A stretch of 64,000 nucleotides of DNA. Origin: a virus. Positions 14,164-23,451 of this stretch are shown one piece after another. The translations under genes were made by a program, and so were the position numbers. Each line of letters begins with the position of its first letter. Position 1 is the stretch's first letter. The notes under the pieces were generated by a model, which made no database searches, was not told where the DNA came from, and saw only the letters and a list, made by a program, of their open reading frames with translations. The stretch covers positions 1 through 64,000 of the IMG/VR virus record IMGVR_UViG_3300029266_000805, one strand, 5' to 3'.

Positions 14164-14847
14164 ATGGCAAACAGCGTATTAGTAATTGCAGATTCAGGTA
14201 CAGGAAAGTCTACCTCAATCAGGACACTAGATCCTAAAGAGACTTTCATTATAAACATAGCAAATAAACCTTTACCATTTAAGGGGTACAAGAGTTTGTA
14301 TACTCAAATTAGTAAAGATAACCCAAAAGGTAACTTAACTTCTACAGCTACTGCTGCAGGGATTATGAAAGCTATTAATCATGTAGATCAAAAGATGGAT
14401 CACATAAAAACTATTGTAGTTGATGACTGGCAATATATGAGCTCCTTTGAATATTTTGATAGAGCAAATGAAAAAGGTTATGATAAATTTACTCAGATTG
14501 CAGCTAACTTAGCCATGGTGGCTAAAATGCCTAAAGATCTAAGAGATAATTTAACTGTTATCTTTTTGACACACTCAGAAGATTCAACTGATATAAATGG
14601 AAATAGAAAAATCAAGGCTAAAACAATTGGTAAAATGATTGATAATACTTTAACTTTGGAAGGCCTCTTTTCTATAGTGTTATTTGGAAAAGTAAATAAA
14701 AATGATGATGGTGAACTTGAATATGGTTTTGAGACTCAAAACAATGGAGAGAACACATGTAAATCACCAATGGGTATGTTTGAGGATAACTTCATTCCTA
14801 ATGACCTACAGTATGTTAAAGAGAGCATGCAAAAATATGAAGAATAA
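14164..14847 (+). CDS. RecA-like P-loop ATPase, Sak4-like
   Basis: A 227-residue single-domain ATPase with Walker A SGTGKST (11-17), Walker B IKTIVVDDWQ (81-90) and a sensor-like VIFLTHSED near residue 133. Size, motif placement and a neighbouring SSB-like gene match phage Sak4/AAA_24 proteins, which act as RecA-like recombinases or annealing factors with their cognate SSB. It starts 2 nt after the previous stop. A pure ATPase of another AAA_24 subgroup cannot be excluded. Confidence 0.8.
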   Translation: MANSVLVIADSGTGKSTSIRTLDPKETFIINIANKPLPFKGYKSLYTQISKDNPKGNLTSTATAAGIMKAINHVDQKMDHIKTIVVDDWQYMSSFEYFDRANEKGYDKFTQIAANLAMVAKMPKDLRDNLTVIFLTHSEDSTDINGNRKIKAKTIGKMIDNTLTLEGLFSIVLFGKVNKNDDGELEYGFETQNNGENTCKSPMGMFEDNFIPNDLQYVKESMQKYEE

Positions 14848-14879
14848 ATAATAAATTAATAATTAAAAAAAAGTAAATT

Positions 14880-15557
14880 ATGTTAAGTACTAAAGACATG
14901 TCTGCCGGATCAGGTGGAACAAAACCAGTAATTGAACCAGGTAATCAAGTTATCAAAATCAATTCAATATCATTTGATGTAACGCCATATGATACAGATG
15001 CATATAATATTGTATTACATGTAGAATCTGAGCCAATTACAGGAGAATTTAATGGATTTCTAAAAGATATGGATAATCCAAATGGCCCAAAATATGAAGG
15101 TCAAGTGGGTAGAGTTAGATTTAGCCCTTACCCATATAAAGATACTACTTTACAAAGTGGTACAGAAATATCTAGAGATACAGAAGTATTAAAATCTATG
15201 GTATTTTTATCTGAAGCACTTGGTAAAAGAGCTGAACTAGATAAAATAGAAGCAAACACAATAGAAACATTTATGGTAGAGTGTAATAAATTATTCTCTA
15301 ACACTGGATTTTTCAATGCTTGTCTTGGTGCACGTGAATGGGAGAACAGAGATGGTTACATAAACAATGATCTGTTTTTACCTAAAAGAAGTAAAGATGG
15401 TGTACCTCTTGAAGCTTTAAATAGTGAAGCTAATAGAATCTTAAAGTTTGATGCTAATAACAACAATCATTTAAGAAAATTAGTAAAAAATGATACACCT
15501 CCAGCAAACAATAGCTTTGAACCAGCTACTGTTGTAGGTGATGATTTTGACCTATAA
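14880..15557 (+). CDS. Single-stranded-DNA-binding-like protein
   Basis: A 225-residue protein (begins MLSTKDMSAGSGGTKPV). The N-terminal part is beta-rich (VIKINSISFDVTPYDT, AYNIVLHVESEPI, GQVGRVRFSPYPY), as in an OB-type fold. The C-terminus is a flexible Asn/Pro-rich linker ending in VVGDDFDL, which resembles the acidic DDDIPF-like tip by which SSB recruits partners. It lies directly after the Sak4-like ATPase and before a strong terminator, consistent with high expression. Assignment rests on layout and tail rather than a signature motif. Confidence 0.7.
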   Translation: MLSTKDMSAGSGGTKPVIEPGNQVIKINSISFDVTPYDTDAYNIVLHVESEPITGEFNGFLKDMDNPNGPKYEGQVGRVRFSPYPYKDTTLQSGTEISRDTEVLKSMVFLSEALGKRAELDKIEANTIETFMVECNKLFSNTGFFNACLGAREWENRDGYINNDLFLPKRSKDGVPLEALNSEANRILKFDANNNNHLRKLVKNDTPPANNSFEPATVVGDDFDL

Positions 15558-15572
15558 TATAAATCAAAAGAT

Positions 15573-15606
15573 TGGGCTTAGTATAATGCTGAGCCCATTT
15601 CTTTTT
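15573..15606 (+). terminator. Intrinsic terminator after SSB-like gene
   Basis: TGGGCTTAG (15573-15581) pairs with CTGAGCCCA (15589-15597), nine pairs with one G-U, loop of 7 nt, followed by TTTCTTTTT. This is a textbook intrinsic terminator between the SSB-like gene and the primase gene. A -7-like TACTTTTG at 15609-15616 follows immediately but lacks a TTG at the right distance. Confidence 0.85.
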
Positions 15607-15620
15607 AATACTTTTGAATT

Positions 15621-16598
15621 ATGTTCAGCACTAAAAATTTAGTATTAGAAGGATCAGATGTACCAAGCACATGGGTATTTCAGTATTATTTAAATTTATC
15701 AGAAACTTTAACGGGACAAGATGTAAAGATTAAATCAGTCTTTAATCCATCAGAGAAAACACCAAGCTTTTGTATATATGTTGATAAGAACATAATGCAA
15801 TATAAGTTTAAAGATTTCTCAACTGGTAAAAACGGTAATAAAGTAGATCTAATAAAATTACTATTTGAAATAGAATATCCTGATGCAATGAGAAAAATAG
15901 TATCAGACTATAATAAATACATAAAAACATCTGAATATAAAAACTTAACTATAGTACCAGAACCTAAGTGGTCTCTAGACTTTGTTAAGATAAAAGCTTG
16001 GAGTATAGAAGATCAAGAATATTGGTTGAGTTATAGAATTGGTAAAACTATATTGGAAAAATATAATGTAAAGCCAATAGAATATTATAATTTAATCAAG
16101 ACTAATGGGTCAGATATAAAGAGCTTAAAGATAAATGGTACAATGTGTTTTGGATACTTTGATAAAGATGATAAACCATTTAAGTTTTATCAACCAAAAA
16201 GTAAATCACATAAGTTTTATAAAGTAAAACAATACTTACAAGGTCTTGATCAATTAGAATATAATCAACCTTACTTAGTTATATGTTCATCTTTAAAAGA
16301 CGCAATGTGTTTAAAAGGTATGGGTTATAATATAGAAGTTATAGCACCTGACTCAGAGAATACAATGATAAAACCACATGTAATACAGTACCTAAAGAAG
16401 AAATATAAAAGAGTAATAACCTTATTTGATAATGATGAAGCTGGCCTTAAAGCTATGGAAAGATATGCTGATGCATATAAAATCAATGGTTTTGTACCAA
16501 CTATATGTAAAGACATATCAGATGCTATGAAGTTACATGGTTTTGATAAAGTCCACGCAATGCTAAAACCATTATTAAAACAAACATTAAATAAATAA
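15621..16598 (+). CDS. DnaG-type primase with Toprim domain
   Basis: A 325-residue protein. The N-terminal 100 residues resemble the CHC2-type primase start (SVFNPSEKTPSFCIYV, then FKDFSTGKNGNKVDLIKLL) but lack the zinc-binding cysteine/histidine set. The C-terminal Toprim domain contains LFDNDEAG (268-275) and the later KDISDAM motif. The usual Toprim glutamate position reads ICSSLKDAM, with Ser-Ser in place of Glu-Gly, a variant I associate with phage primases of this type. It should make RNA primers for the fork together with the DnaB-type helicase. RusA follows after 1 nt. Confidence 0.85.
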   Translation: MFSTKNLVLEGSDVPSTWVFQYYLNLSETLTGQDVKIKSVFNPSEKTPSFCIYVDKNIMQYKFKDFSTGKNGNKVDLIKLLFEIEYPDAMRKIVSDYNKYIKTSEYKNLTIVPEPKWSLDFVKIKAWSIEDQEYWLSYRIGKTILEKYNVKPIEYYNLIKTNGSDIKSLKINGTMCFGYFDKDDKPFKFYQPKSKSHKFYKVKQYLQGLDQLEYNQPYLVICSSLKDAMCLKGMGYNIEVIAPDSENTMIKPHVIQYLKKKYKRVITLFDNDEAGLKAMERYADAYKINGFVPTICKDISDAMKLHGFDKVHAMLKPLLKQTLNK

Positions 16599-16599
16599 C

Positions 16600-16992
16600 A
16601 TGGGTAAAATAAAAGAAGTAATGCGTTGGTGGATTCCTGGCAATGTACCTTCAAGTAAAAACGGAAGACGTTGGACAGGTAAATACTTTATAGCTAGTAA
16701 AGCAACTATGAATTATAGAAAAGCTACAAAAGATATTTATTTAAGTTACACTAAAGATTTTAAAGAAGCATTAAAAACACGTGAACTACCAGTAAAGATA
16801 TCTTTTGAATTTATCAGAGGTAGCCGTCATAAGTTTGATTATATAAATCCTGCGCAAACAGTGCAAGATGATATGGTTAAATATGGATGGATTGAAGATG
16901 ATAATGCTGAATTTATAATACCGGCATTTGAAAAATATAAATATGATAAACAAAATCCAGGTGTCTGGATAGAAATAGTTGATTTTGAATGA
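16600..16992 (+). CDS. rusA: RusA-type Holliday junction resolvase
   Basis: A 130-residue protein of typical RusA length. The N-terminal strand motif GNVPSSKNGRRW corresponds to the conserved substrate loop. The central block KFDYINPAQTVQDDMV...IEDDNAE contains the acidic residues that bind catalytic metal in RusA (D-x-D-N-type and the DD pair). RusA dimers cut Holliday junctions symmetrically, here resolving recombination or replication intermediates. It follows the primase by 1 nt and overlaps the next gene by 4 nt. Confidence 0.85.
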   Translation: MGKIKEVMRWWIPGNVPSSKNGRRWTGKYFIASKATMNYRKATKDIYLSYTKDFKEALKTRELPVKISFEFIRGSRHKFDYINPAQTVQDDMVKYGWIEDDNAEFIIPAFEKYKYDKQNPGVWIEIVDFE

Positions 16993-17291
16993 ATATTATA
17001 ACCTCAGAAGAGTTTTTTAAGTTGGTAAACATGTTTAATGGCTTACCAGATGATCAAGCTATGGCATGCGAGGTCTATAACAATAGTAATTTTGAAGACA
17101 AAGATGTCTTAGATTTATTAATGTGTAAAGCACTTATGTTTAGTAGCAGAAAATATTTTATAGATGCTATAAAAATGAAAATAAATATAGATAGTCTATA
17201 TACTAAAAACATATATACTTTTATTAAACCCAGTGTTGCACAAAATATATATATTAATATATTGGAAACAATAATAAATAATAAAGAATGA
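16989..17291 (+). CDS. Hypothetical protein
   Basis: A 100-residue helical protein (begins MNIITSEEFFKLVNMF) with ATGA overlaps at both ends (RusA upstream, the peptidase/VWA gene downstream). Its composition, with repeated acidic-aromatic helices, suggests a small all-alpha repeat fold. Family not recognised; tight coupling to the VWA/MoxR genes hints at a partner for that module. Confidence 0.65.
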   Translation: MNIITSEEFFKLVNMFNGLPDDQAMACEVYNNSNFEDKDVLDLLMCKALMFSSRKYFIDAIKMKINIDSLYTKNIYTFIKPSVAQNIYINILETIINNKE

Positions 17292-18451
17292 TAAATATAC
17301 AAGACCAGGTTGCAAGGACAACCAAAAGTTTAATATTTACAGAGCCCTTTTACGGGCTCTTTTTAATTGGTATCAATAAGCAATACACAGATACTGTTCC
17401 TACAGCAGGAGTAAGTAAACATGGTATTGGCATACAATTGAGTATAAACCCTGATTTTTATATAAACCTCAGTGAAGATCATAGATTTGGATTAATAAAA
17501 CATGAGCTTTTACATATTGCATTTGGCCATCTTATTTTAAGAGATCTATATTCAGATCATAAGTTATTTAATATAGCTGCAGATCTAGAGATAAACCAGT
17601 ACATACTGGAAAGCAAGCTACCCACGGGTGGATTGTTGTTAAGTAGTTTTCCTGAATTAAATCTTCCAACAAAAGCAGGTACTAAAAAGTATTATGAGCT
17701 TTTAGAACAAGCACAACAAAGTGGGAGCTGTCCTGCATTAGATAATTTAATGCAAAATATGGATGGAAATTCACAGTATTGTCATAGTACATGGGATGAG
17801 TTAAATGATATGCCGGAAGCAGATAAAAAACTAATGCAAAAACAAATTGAGCATCAGTTAAAAGATACTGCAGAACAGACAGAGAAAAGATGTGGCTCTA
17901 TCCCGGGTGAACTAGCTGAGCTTATCCATAGGCTAACTCATATTGAACCACCTAAATTTGATTGGAAAAGTTATTTAAAAAGGTTTGTGGGTAATTCTAG
18001 TATAGTATATACCAAGAAACTTAGACGTAAATATAACAAACGGTATGCTGCTAATCCTGGCCTTAAAATCAAGTTTAAGAATCATATCCTTGTTGGTGTT
18101 GATACAAGTGGATCTGTAAATAATGAAGAGCTAAAAGAATTCTTTAATGAATTAGCACATATGGTTAAGACTGGCCATAAAATTACAGTAGCACAGTGTG
18201 ATACTAGTTTGAGAACAGTAGAAGAATTCAATCCTAAAAAAGATTGGGAAATACATGGTCGTGGTGGGACATCGTTCCAACCAGTTATTGACCACTTTAA
18301 TAAAAAGAAAGGGGCTTATACAGCTCTTGTATATTTAACAGATGGTGAAGCATATCCTCCAGAAGATTGCCCAAAGAACACCCTATGGTGTTTAAGCAGT
18401 ATATCTGATATGAATGATGAGTTACCAGGACAAGTAATTAAATTAAATTAA
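17288..18451 (+). CDS. Zincin plus VWA-domain protein (DUF2201 type)
   Basis: A 387-residue protein with two domains. The N-terminal metallopeptidase-like domain carries HELLHIAFGH (72-81), an HExxH zinc site with a further His five residues on. The C-terminal half is a VWA domain with MIDAS motif DTSGS (272-276) and later GRGGTSFQPV. This is the DUF2201_N/DUF2201 layout, usually encoded next to a MoxR AAA+ ATPase, as here (18458). Such pairs are thought to remodel protein complexes. The conserved family start (FTEPFYGLFL, residues 17-26) is encoded by the terminator-like hairpin at 17341-17364. Confidence 0.88.
   Translation: MINIQDQVARTTKSLIFTEPFYGLFLIGINKQYTDTVPTAGVSKHGIGIQLSINPDFYINLSEDHRFGLIKHELLHIAFGHLILRDLYSDHKLFNIAADLEINQYILESKLPTGGLLLSSFPELNLPTKAGTKKYYELLEQAQQSGSCPALDNLMQNMDGNSQYCHSTWDELNDMPEADKKLMQKQIEHQLKDTAEQTEKRCGSIPGELAELIHRLTHIEPPKFDWKSYLKRFVGNSSIVYTKKLRRKYNKRYAANPGLKIKFKNHILVGVDTSGSVNNEELKEFFNELAHMVKTGHKITVAQCDTSLRTVEEFNPKKDWEIHGRGGTSFQPVIDHFNKKKGAYTALVYLTDGEAYPPEDCPKNTLWCLSSISDMNDELPGQVIKLN
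17341..17364 (+). terminator. Intrinsic terminator sequence inside the VWA gene
   Basis: AGAGCCC (17341-17347) pairs perfectly with GGGCTCT (17354-17360) around TTTTAC, followed by a T tract (17360-17364). All features of an intrinsic terminator are present, but it lies 53 nt inside the 17288-18451 coding region and encodes conserved family residues. It could attenuate transcription of the VWA/MoxR module. Confidence 0.65.
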
Positions 18452-18457
18452 TAGAAA

Positions 18458-19729
18458 ATGGCACAAGTAAATTTAAATGTAACAGAGTTAAAAGGTTTTG
18501 TAAATCATATAATAAAGAACAATAGATTTCTACAAGATCAGGGTAAAAACTCTGTATCAGTAGAAGTTGTAGGTGAATCAGGTATTGGTAAAACATCTAC
18601 CATAGTTGAATTAGCACAAGATAATAATTTAAAATTTGTAAAACTAAACTTAGCACAGATAGAAGAGTTGGGTGATTTAGTTGGTTTTCCTGTACGTCAA
18701 TTTCAGATGTATAAAGAAAAAACTATACCAGCAAAAAGTATAGATGATTTGTCTATGGTAAGTGCAGTGCAAAGAGCAGGTAGCTCAAGTCTTGCTAATA
18801 TGCCTACTACAACTACCAAAAAAGTTGGTATGTGGGTAGATGAACTGGCTGTACAAGAATATCTAAAGAATGGATATAAGATGACCGGTAAGAATAGAAT
18901 GTCTTATTGTGCACCTGAATGGATTGCTGATGCAAAGGCCGGTGGTATCTTATTACTAGATGACTGGAACCGTGCTGATACAAGATTTATCCAAGCAGTT
19001 ATGGAATTGATAGATAGACAAACGTATATCTCTTGGACTCTTCCTAAAGACTGGCATATTATATTAACAGCTAACCCGGATAATGGTGACTATATGGTTA
19101 ACAGTGTAGATAGTGCACAGAAGACTAGATATGTAACTGCTAATCTTAAGTTTGATGTTAATGTATGGGCTGAGTGGGCAGAAGGTGCAGGTATAGATTC
19201 AAGATGTATTAACTTCTTGTTACTACACCCAGAACTAGTAACTCAACAAACTAATGCAAGATCAATTACAACTTTCTTTAATGCAATATCAAGCTATGAT
19301 AACTTTGAAGATAACCTTAGTATGATTCAGATGATTGGTGAAGGTAGTGTAGGTGATGAATTTGCATCTATGTTTACAACCTTCATTAATAATAAGCTAG
19401 ATAAATTAGTAAGTCCAAAGGATTTATTGACACATGATAATGAGTCATATATTCTTGGTGAACTTAGATCTTGTATTGGTCAAGATGACACATACCGTGC
19501 AGATATTGCTGCTACATTAGCAACAAGGCTTGGTAACTATGCTATAGTATATTCTAAAGAAAATACTATTGGACAGAAGCAAACTGATAGACTTACTTCT
19601 CTATGTACAAAAGATTATTTTACAAATGATCTTAAGTATTTAATAGTAAGAACAATCTTCAATGGTAATAAAAAGAAGTTTAACAAACTAATGATGATTC
19701 CAGATATCATTAAAATGACAATGAAATAA
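18458..19729 (+). CDS. MoxR-type AAA+ ATPase
   Basis: A 423-residue AAA+ protein with Walker A GESGIGKT (39-46), Walker B GILLLDDWNRAD (163-174) in the variant typical of MoxR/AAA_5 proteins, and sensor 1 LTANP near 203-207. MoxR ATPases act as chaperones that insert metal ions or remodel complexes, recognising clients through a VWA partner. The zincin-VWA gene is 6 nt upstream, forming the classic pair. What a phage uses this pair for is not established; remodelling of replication, transcription or host complexes is possible. Confidence 0.88.
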   Translation: MAQVNLNVTELKGFVNHIIKNNRFLQDQGKNSVSVEVVGESGIGKTSTIVELAQDNNLKFVKLNLAQIEELGDLVGFPVRQFQMYKEKTIPAKSIDDLSMVSAVQRAGSSSLANMPTTTTKKVGMWVDELAVQEYLKNGYKMTGKNRMSYCAPEWIADAKAGGILLLDDWNRADTRFIQAVMELIDRQTYISWTLPKDWHIILTANPDNGDYMVNSVDSAQKTRYVTANLKFDVNVWAEWAEGAGIDSRCINFLLLHPELVTQQTNARSITTFFNAISSYDNFEDNLSMIQMIGEGSVGDEFASMFTTFINNKLDKLVSPKDLLTHDNESYILGELRSCIGQDDTYRADIAATLATRLGNYAIVYSKENTIGQKQTDRLTSLCTKDYFTNDLKYLIVRTIFNGNKKKFNKLMMIPDIIKMTMK

Positions 19730-19733
19730 GATT

Positions 19734-20774
19734 ATGGCAAATAAATCAGTATATAGTGGTTTTAACAATGATGCTATTACATACTTTGGATTGGAAGCTG
19801 ACCCGTATTACGGGTTGGTTTCTTCTTCAAATAGTATTGATGTAGTATTATGTACTCAAGACCAAACAACTTATGATAAAATCAACAGCATATTAACTGT
19901 TCCTACAGAAGATGAACAGACTTTTAAAACTAAAAAGAAAGCTTTTATATTACCTAGATGTGACGTATCACAAGATAGATTAAAAGCTGCTCTTAAAGAG
20001 CACGGTATAACTGTAACTAATAACTATGAATTAGCAGATTTAATAGTAGGTCATGATAATATTGAACCAGAATCTAGATGTGCTGATGGTGATAATATTC
20101 CCAGTACTCTTATGATGTCAAAATTATGGAATTATGAAACTACTATAGGAGAATCAGCAGGCAGTAGTCACATTTTAAATCGTATTGATGCTTCAAAAAT
20201 AGAATGTATTGTAACACCTAAAATTACAGATCAAGTAAGATATTATGATATTACCATGAATGATAGTTTATATGATGTGTGGATGCTTACTGGTATGGCT
20301 GTTAATCTTTCTCATTTAATTGAAACTACAGATCTTAGTGTAGTTGGTGTTGAGGCAGTTCTTCATTCGTCTGCTAATAAAATAGTCATGGATGAAGAAT
20401 TATTATTAACTCTAAAGAGTCAACTTGCTGCATATGGTGATGATAAAGCTTTAGCACTTAAAGTTATCCCAACTATATGTTATAAATCAAACTATCATTT
20501 ACTATGGCAGTTTGCACATGATTGTGATCAAATAACATATGCAGACAATAGAGATAAAGATCTACAGTACTGGATTCAAACTTCTAATTTTAGTTGCTTT
20601 AGCAGAAGAAATGCTCAGGAGATGATACTATGGTTAGAAGAAAATGAAAAATTGTGTAAAACAACATTCAGATATCTAGAACCTATAGTAAGACAAGAGA
20701 TTAGTATACATAACAGAGACCTTTATACATTTAAAGTGTCTGTGAAGAAAGAATACCAACAATATTTAAAATAA
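19734..20774 (+). CDS. Hypothetical protein, first of a paralogous pair
   Basis: A 346-residue soluble protein 4 nt after the MoxR gene. An N-terminal segment reads like a Rossmann or BRCT-like unit (FILPRCDVSQDRLKAALKEHG then TVTNNYELADLIV). The same pattern occurs in the next gene (LPTQKVDLLKEKYNLKVT, then DADYRVV). The C-terminal halves also align in outline (LLLTLKSQLAAYGDDKALAL against KNIKEMLTSADVGTRSLAV). I do not recognise the family. Its place suggests it works with or is a client of the VWA/MoxR pair. Confidence 0.7.
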   Translation: MANKSVYSGFNNDAITYFGLEADPYYGLVSSSNSIDVVLCTQDQTTYDKINSILTVPTEDEQTFKTKKKAFILPRCDVSQDRLKAALKEHGITVTNNYELADLIVGHDNIEPESRCADGDNIPSTLMMSKLWNYETTIGESAGSSHILNRIDASKIECIVTPKITDQVRYYDITMNDSLYDVWMLTGMAVNLSHLIETTDLSVVGVEAVLHSSANKIVMDEELLLTLKSQLAAYGDDKALALKVIPTICYKSNYHLLWQFAHDCDQITYADNRDKDLQYWIQTSNFSCFSRRNAQEMILWLEENEKLCKTTFRYLEPIVRQEISIHNRDLYTFKVSVKKEYQQYLK

Positions 20775-20778
20775 AGAA

Positions 20779-21882
20779 ATGAAAAAAATATATAAAATAG
20801 CATTAAGTGCAGATCCAGAGAATGTTTCTAATGGAAAGTTTACTAGTACAGCTTTTACTGTAACAGAATTAGGAAATTTTGTTGGAGAAAGTACAGGATG
20901 GAGTATAAATAAATCTTTTATTAGAGAATATTTATTACCAGAAACAGGTCACAAAATAGATCTTCAAGATAAAAAAATATATAGATATCCTAAGTTAACA
21001 TTACCAACACAAAAAGTTGACTTATTAAAAGAAAAGTATAATTTAAAAGTTACAAGAAAAATAAATGATGCTGACTATAGAGTTGTATCAACAAAATTTT
21101 TAGAAAGTCAATTTGATATGAGTTGGGATACATCTCATGAATTTCCAATTGTTTTTAAATTCTTTAAACATCTTGTAGATAAACAATATTTATCAGAAAG
21201 TGGGTATACCAGAGTAAAAGAAATAGTAGAAGGATTACCTAAAGACTGTAGAATAATAATAAAAAAGCCCTGGCATTATAATACACAAACTAGACTTCAA
21301 TTAACAGATTTTACATTTCCTGATGACAAAGGAAGATTAGTATATATAAAAAAAGAAATGGTTGCTGAAATAGATTCTATTATAGAACATACAGACAAAA
21401 TTATTTTTGATACTGATGTATCTGATATTATAGATCAAGATCTTGCTATAATAAATGATGATCAATTTAAAAATATAAAAGAAATGCTTACATCAGCAGA
21501 TGTAGGTACTAGATCATTAGCAGTAGAGATGCTTGCAAATTGTAATATAAGCAAATCATACAATGTAGTAAGCTACTTATACTATTGGTATTATGAATGG
21601 TTTAAGGATTCCTCTAATTGGCAATCGGTTAATATTAAAACATTCAGAAAAAGAATGAAAAAATATGAAGGCGGTATAAGTGAAGGGATATTTTCATATA
21701 ATAGATATATACAATTCTTGATAGAAGATGGAAAATTAACTACCTTTGTTTTGAATAAAACAAGAGAACGTTTATATAATAATATACTAGGTAGTATTAT
21801 TGGAGATAGTTCAGATGTATTTAAAATGCCAATTGATTGTTTAAATATAAAAGAAGAAATGCAACAACATATAGATGAATAG
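20779..21882 (+). CDS. Hypothetical protein, second of a paralogous pair
   Basis: A 367-residue soluble protein that appears to be a diverged tandem copy of the 19734 gene product: the same order of an N-terminal L-K-E-x-x-x-V-T-x(5)-A-D unit and a C-terminal helical region with a Cys-x4-Ser-Tyr motif (NCNISKSYNVV here, ICYKSNYHLL there). It starts 4 nt after its paralogue and overlaps the nuclease gene by 8 nt. Function unknown. Confidence 0.7.
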   Translation: MKKIYKIALSADPENVSNGKFTSTAFTVTELGNFVGESTGWSINKSFIREYLLPETGHKIDLQDKKIYRYPKLTLPTQKVDLLKEKYNLKVTRKINDADYRVVSTKFLESQFDMSWDTSHEFPIVFKFFKHLVDKQYLSESGYTRVKEIVEGLPKDCRIIIKKPWHYNTQTRLQLTDFTFPDDKGRLVYIKKEMVAEIDSIIEHTDKIIFDTDVSDIIDQDLAIINDDQFKNIKEMLTSADVGTRSLAVEMLANCNISKSYNVVSYLYYWYYEWFKDSSNWQSVNIKTFRKRMKKYEGGISEGIFSYNRYIQFLIEDGKLTTFVLNKTRERLYNNILGSIIGDSSDVFKMPIDCLNIKEEMQQHIDE

Positions 21883-22861
21883 AGACACACAAAAAGAAAG
21901 AGAATTTTATGCTAAGCCCTTTAGGTTTAGCTATTCTTCTCTTAATAAATTATTATTTTCACCATCCTTGTTTTACAAGGACTATATATTATTAGACAAA
22001 GAGATTAGAACAGATAAACATTTAGTAGAAGGTAAGCTTGTACATTGTTTAGTGTTTGAACCTGAGAACTTAGATAAAAAGTTTAACATTGTACCCGGTA
22101 AAGCACCATCAGATAGTGTTAGAAAGGTATTAAAAGTCATGTCTTTAAATACAAATAAAAGAAAGTTAGCAGATGTAGAAGATGATGTGGTGCTAGATTC
22201 TCTTAGAGATATGAACTTATATCAATCTCTTAAAGCAGATGAGGCAAGAATAGCTAAGATTATAAAAGAAGATCATGCACCTTACTGGGAATTCTTAAGC
22301 AATAGTAACGTTGATGTTATTGATCAAGACACATTAAGAAAATGTGAAGATAAAGCATCTGTTATAAAGGAAAATAAAGATGTAATGAATTTATTTGAAC
22401 AAGTTCAAACAGATTTTGATCTAGATCCTTTTGAATCATTTAGTGAAAAGTATTTAAAAACTGAACTTGATGATTATCCTTTTGGTTTACATGGCTACGT
22501 AGATCATTATACAATAGATACAGACAAAAAACAAGTTGTAATATGTGATTTAAAAACCACAGGGAAAACTGTTGCGGATTTTAGAGAGACAGTTGACTTT
22601 TATAATTATTGGTTACAAGCAGCTATATATTCTAAATTAGTATATGATTCTCTAGGGGATGATAAAGATGAATATAGCATTACTTTTAATTTTGTTGTTA
22701 TAGATGTTTATAAACAAGTCTATGTATTTGAGGTATCTACTGAATCTCTATCCGCCTGGGCTTCTGGCCTTAGTGGTGCTTTAAAAACAGCCAAACACCA
22801 TTGGGATTCTGAAGATTACAGCTTACCCTATGATTTCTTAGTTAATAAGATTAAATTATAG
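21875..22861 (+). CDS. PD-(D/E)XK exonuclease (Cas4/RecE-like)
   Basis: A 328-residue nuclease. The start FSYSSLNKLLFSP is the typical entry to phage PD-(D/E)XK proteins. A conserved GKLVHCLVFEP segment supplies the helix-1 motif, and the core reads GYVDH (Asp210) then VICDLKTTG (Asp225, Lys227), followed by a YWLQAAIYSKL helix (QxxxY motif). These are the features of the Cas4/RecB/RecE superfamily, so it probably digests double-stranded DNA ends, supplying single strands for the Sak4-like/SSB pair. Confidence 0.85.
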   Translation: MNRDTQKEREFYAKPFRFSYSSLNKLLFSPSLFYKDYILLDKEIRTDKHLVEGKLVHCLVFEPENLDKKFNIVPGKAPSDSVRKVLKVMSLNTNKRKLADVEDDVVLDSLRDMNLYQSLKADEARIAKIIKEDHAPYWEFLSNSNVDVIDQDTLRKCEDKASVIKENKDVMNLFEQVQTDFDLDPFESFSEKYLKTELDDYPFGLHGYVDHYTIDTDKKQVVICDLKTTGKTVADFRETVDFYNYWLQAAIYSKLVYDSLGDDKDEYSITFNFVVIDVYKQVYVFEVSTESLSAWASGLSGALKTAKHHWDSEDYSLPYDFLVNKIKL

Positions 22862-22862
22862 T

Positions 22863-23438
22863 ATGGGTGTATACACTGAATATTTTCAAAAGAGTAAGGT
22901 CTTTCTATATCCTTTATTAAAGATTAGGAAAGGCGTAACACATGTTCCTGTGCAAACTTATATTGCATGGGAAAATGTTTACTCAATAGAACATAATAAA
23001 TTCTTTTGTGAATACAGTACTAAAATGACTTCAGATTTTAAAAAATTTGCTTATAATTATTTGCATAGTCATAAATTATTTGAAGATTATATTGAGTTAA
23101 ATAAAAATAAACATTTATTTATATTTGATTTTTCTCCTATTATGTCTGACTTTAGTAGATTTATAGTAGGTAGTTATTCAAAATTCTCATTAAACAGTAA
23201 GATTGATATATTAGACTTCTTCTCTACACAAGAAAAGATATCTTCATATGTTGATGGGTTTTTATCACCAGAAAATGTGCATGATAAATATGCAAACGTT
23301 TTAGGTGTTGACATAGAACTAATTAAAAACATATATGAAGTATGTGACCCACCTAATATTGAAAAGGAAACTTTAATTAATAATAGTCAAATTATTTATG
23401 AACTATTAAAAAAAAGTTCCATATCTTTGATTAAATAA
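22863..23438 (+). CDS. Hypothetical protein
   Basis: A 191-residue protein rich in Phe, Tyr, Lys and Ile (begins MGVYTEYFQKSKVFLY). It contains the beta-type run LFIFDFSPIMSDFSRFIVG and a helical C-terminus. No recognised motif. It starts 1 nt after the nuclease stop, so it belongs to the same unit. Confidence 0.65.
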   Translation: MGVYTEYFQKSKVFLYPLLKIRKGVTHVPVQTYIAWENVYSIEHNKFFCEYSTKMTSDFKKFAYNYLHSHKLFEDYIELNKNKHLFIFDFSPIMSDFSRFIVGSYSKFSLNSKIDILDFFSTQEKISSYVDGFLSPENVHDKYANVLGVDIELIKNIYEVCDPPNIEKETLINNSQIIYELLKKSSISLIK

Positions 23439-23451
23439 ATATACAAAACCA

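Noticed and set aside
16325-16654. 109-residue leftward frame
   Set aside because: Antisense to the primase and RusA genes, whose catalytic motifs are intact.
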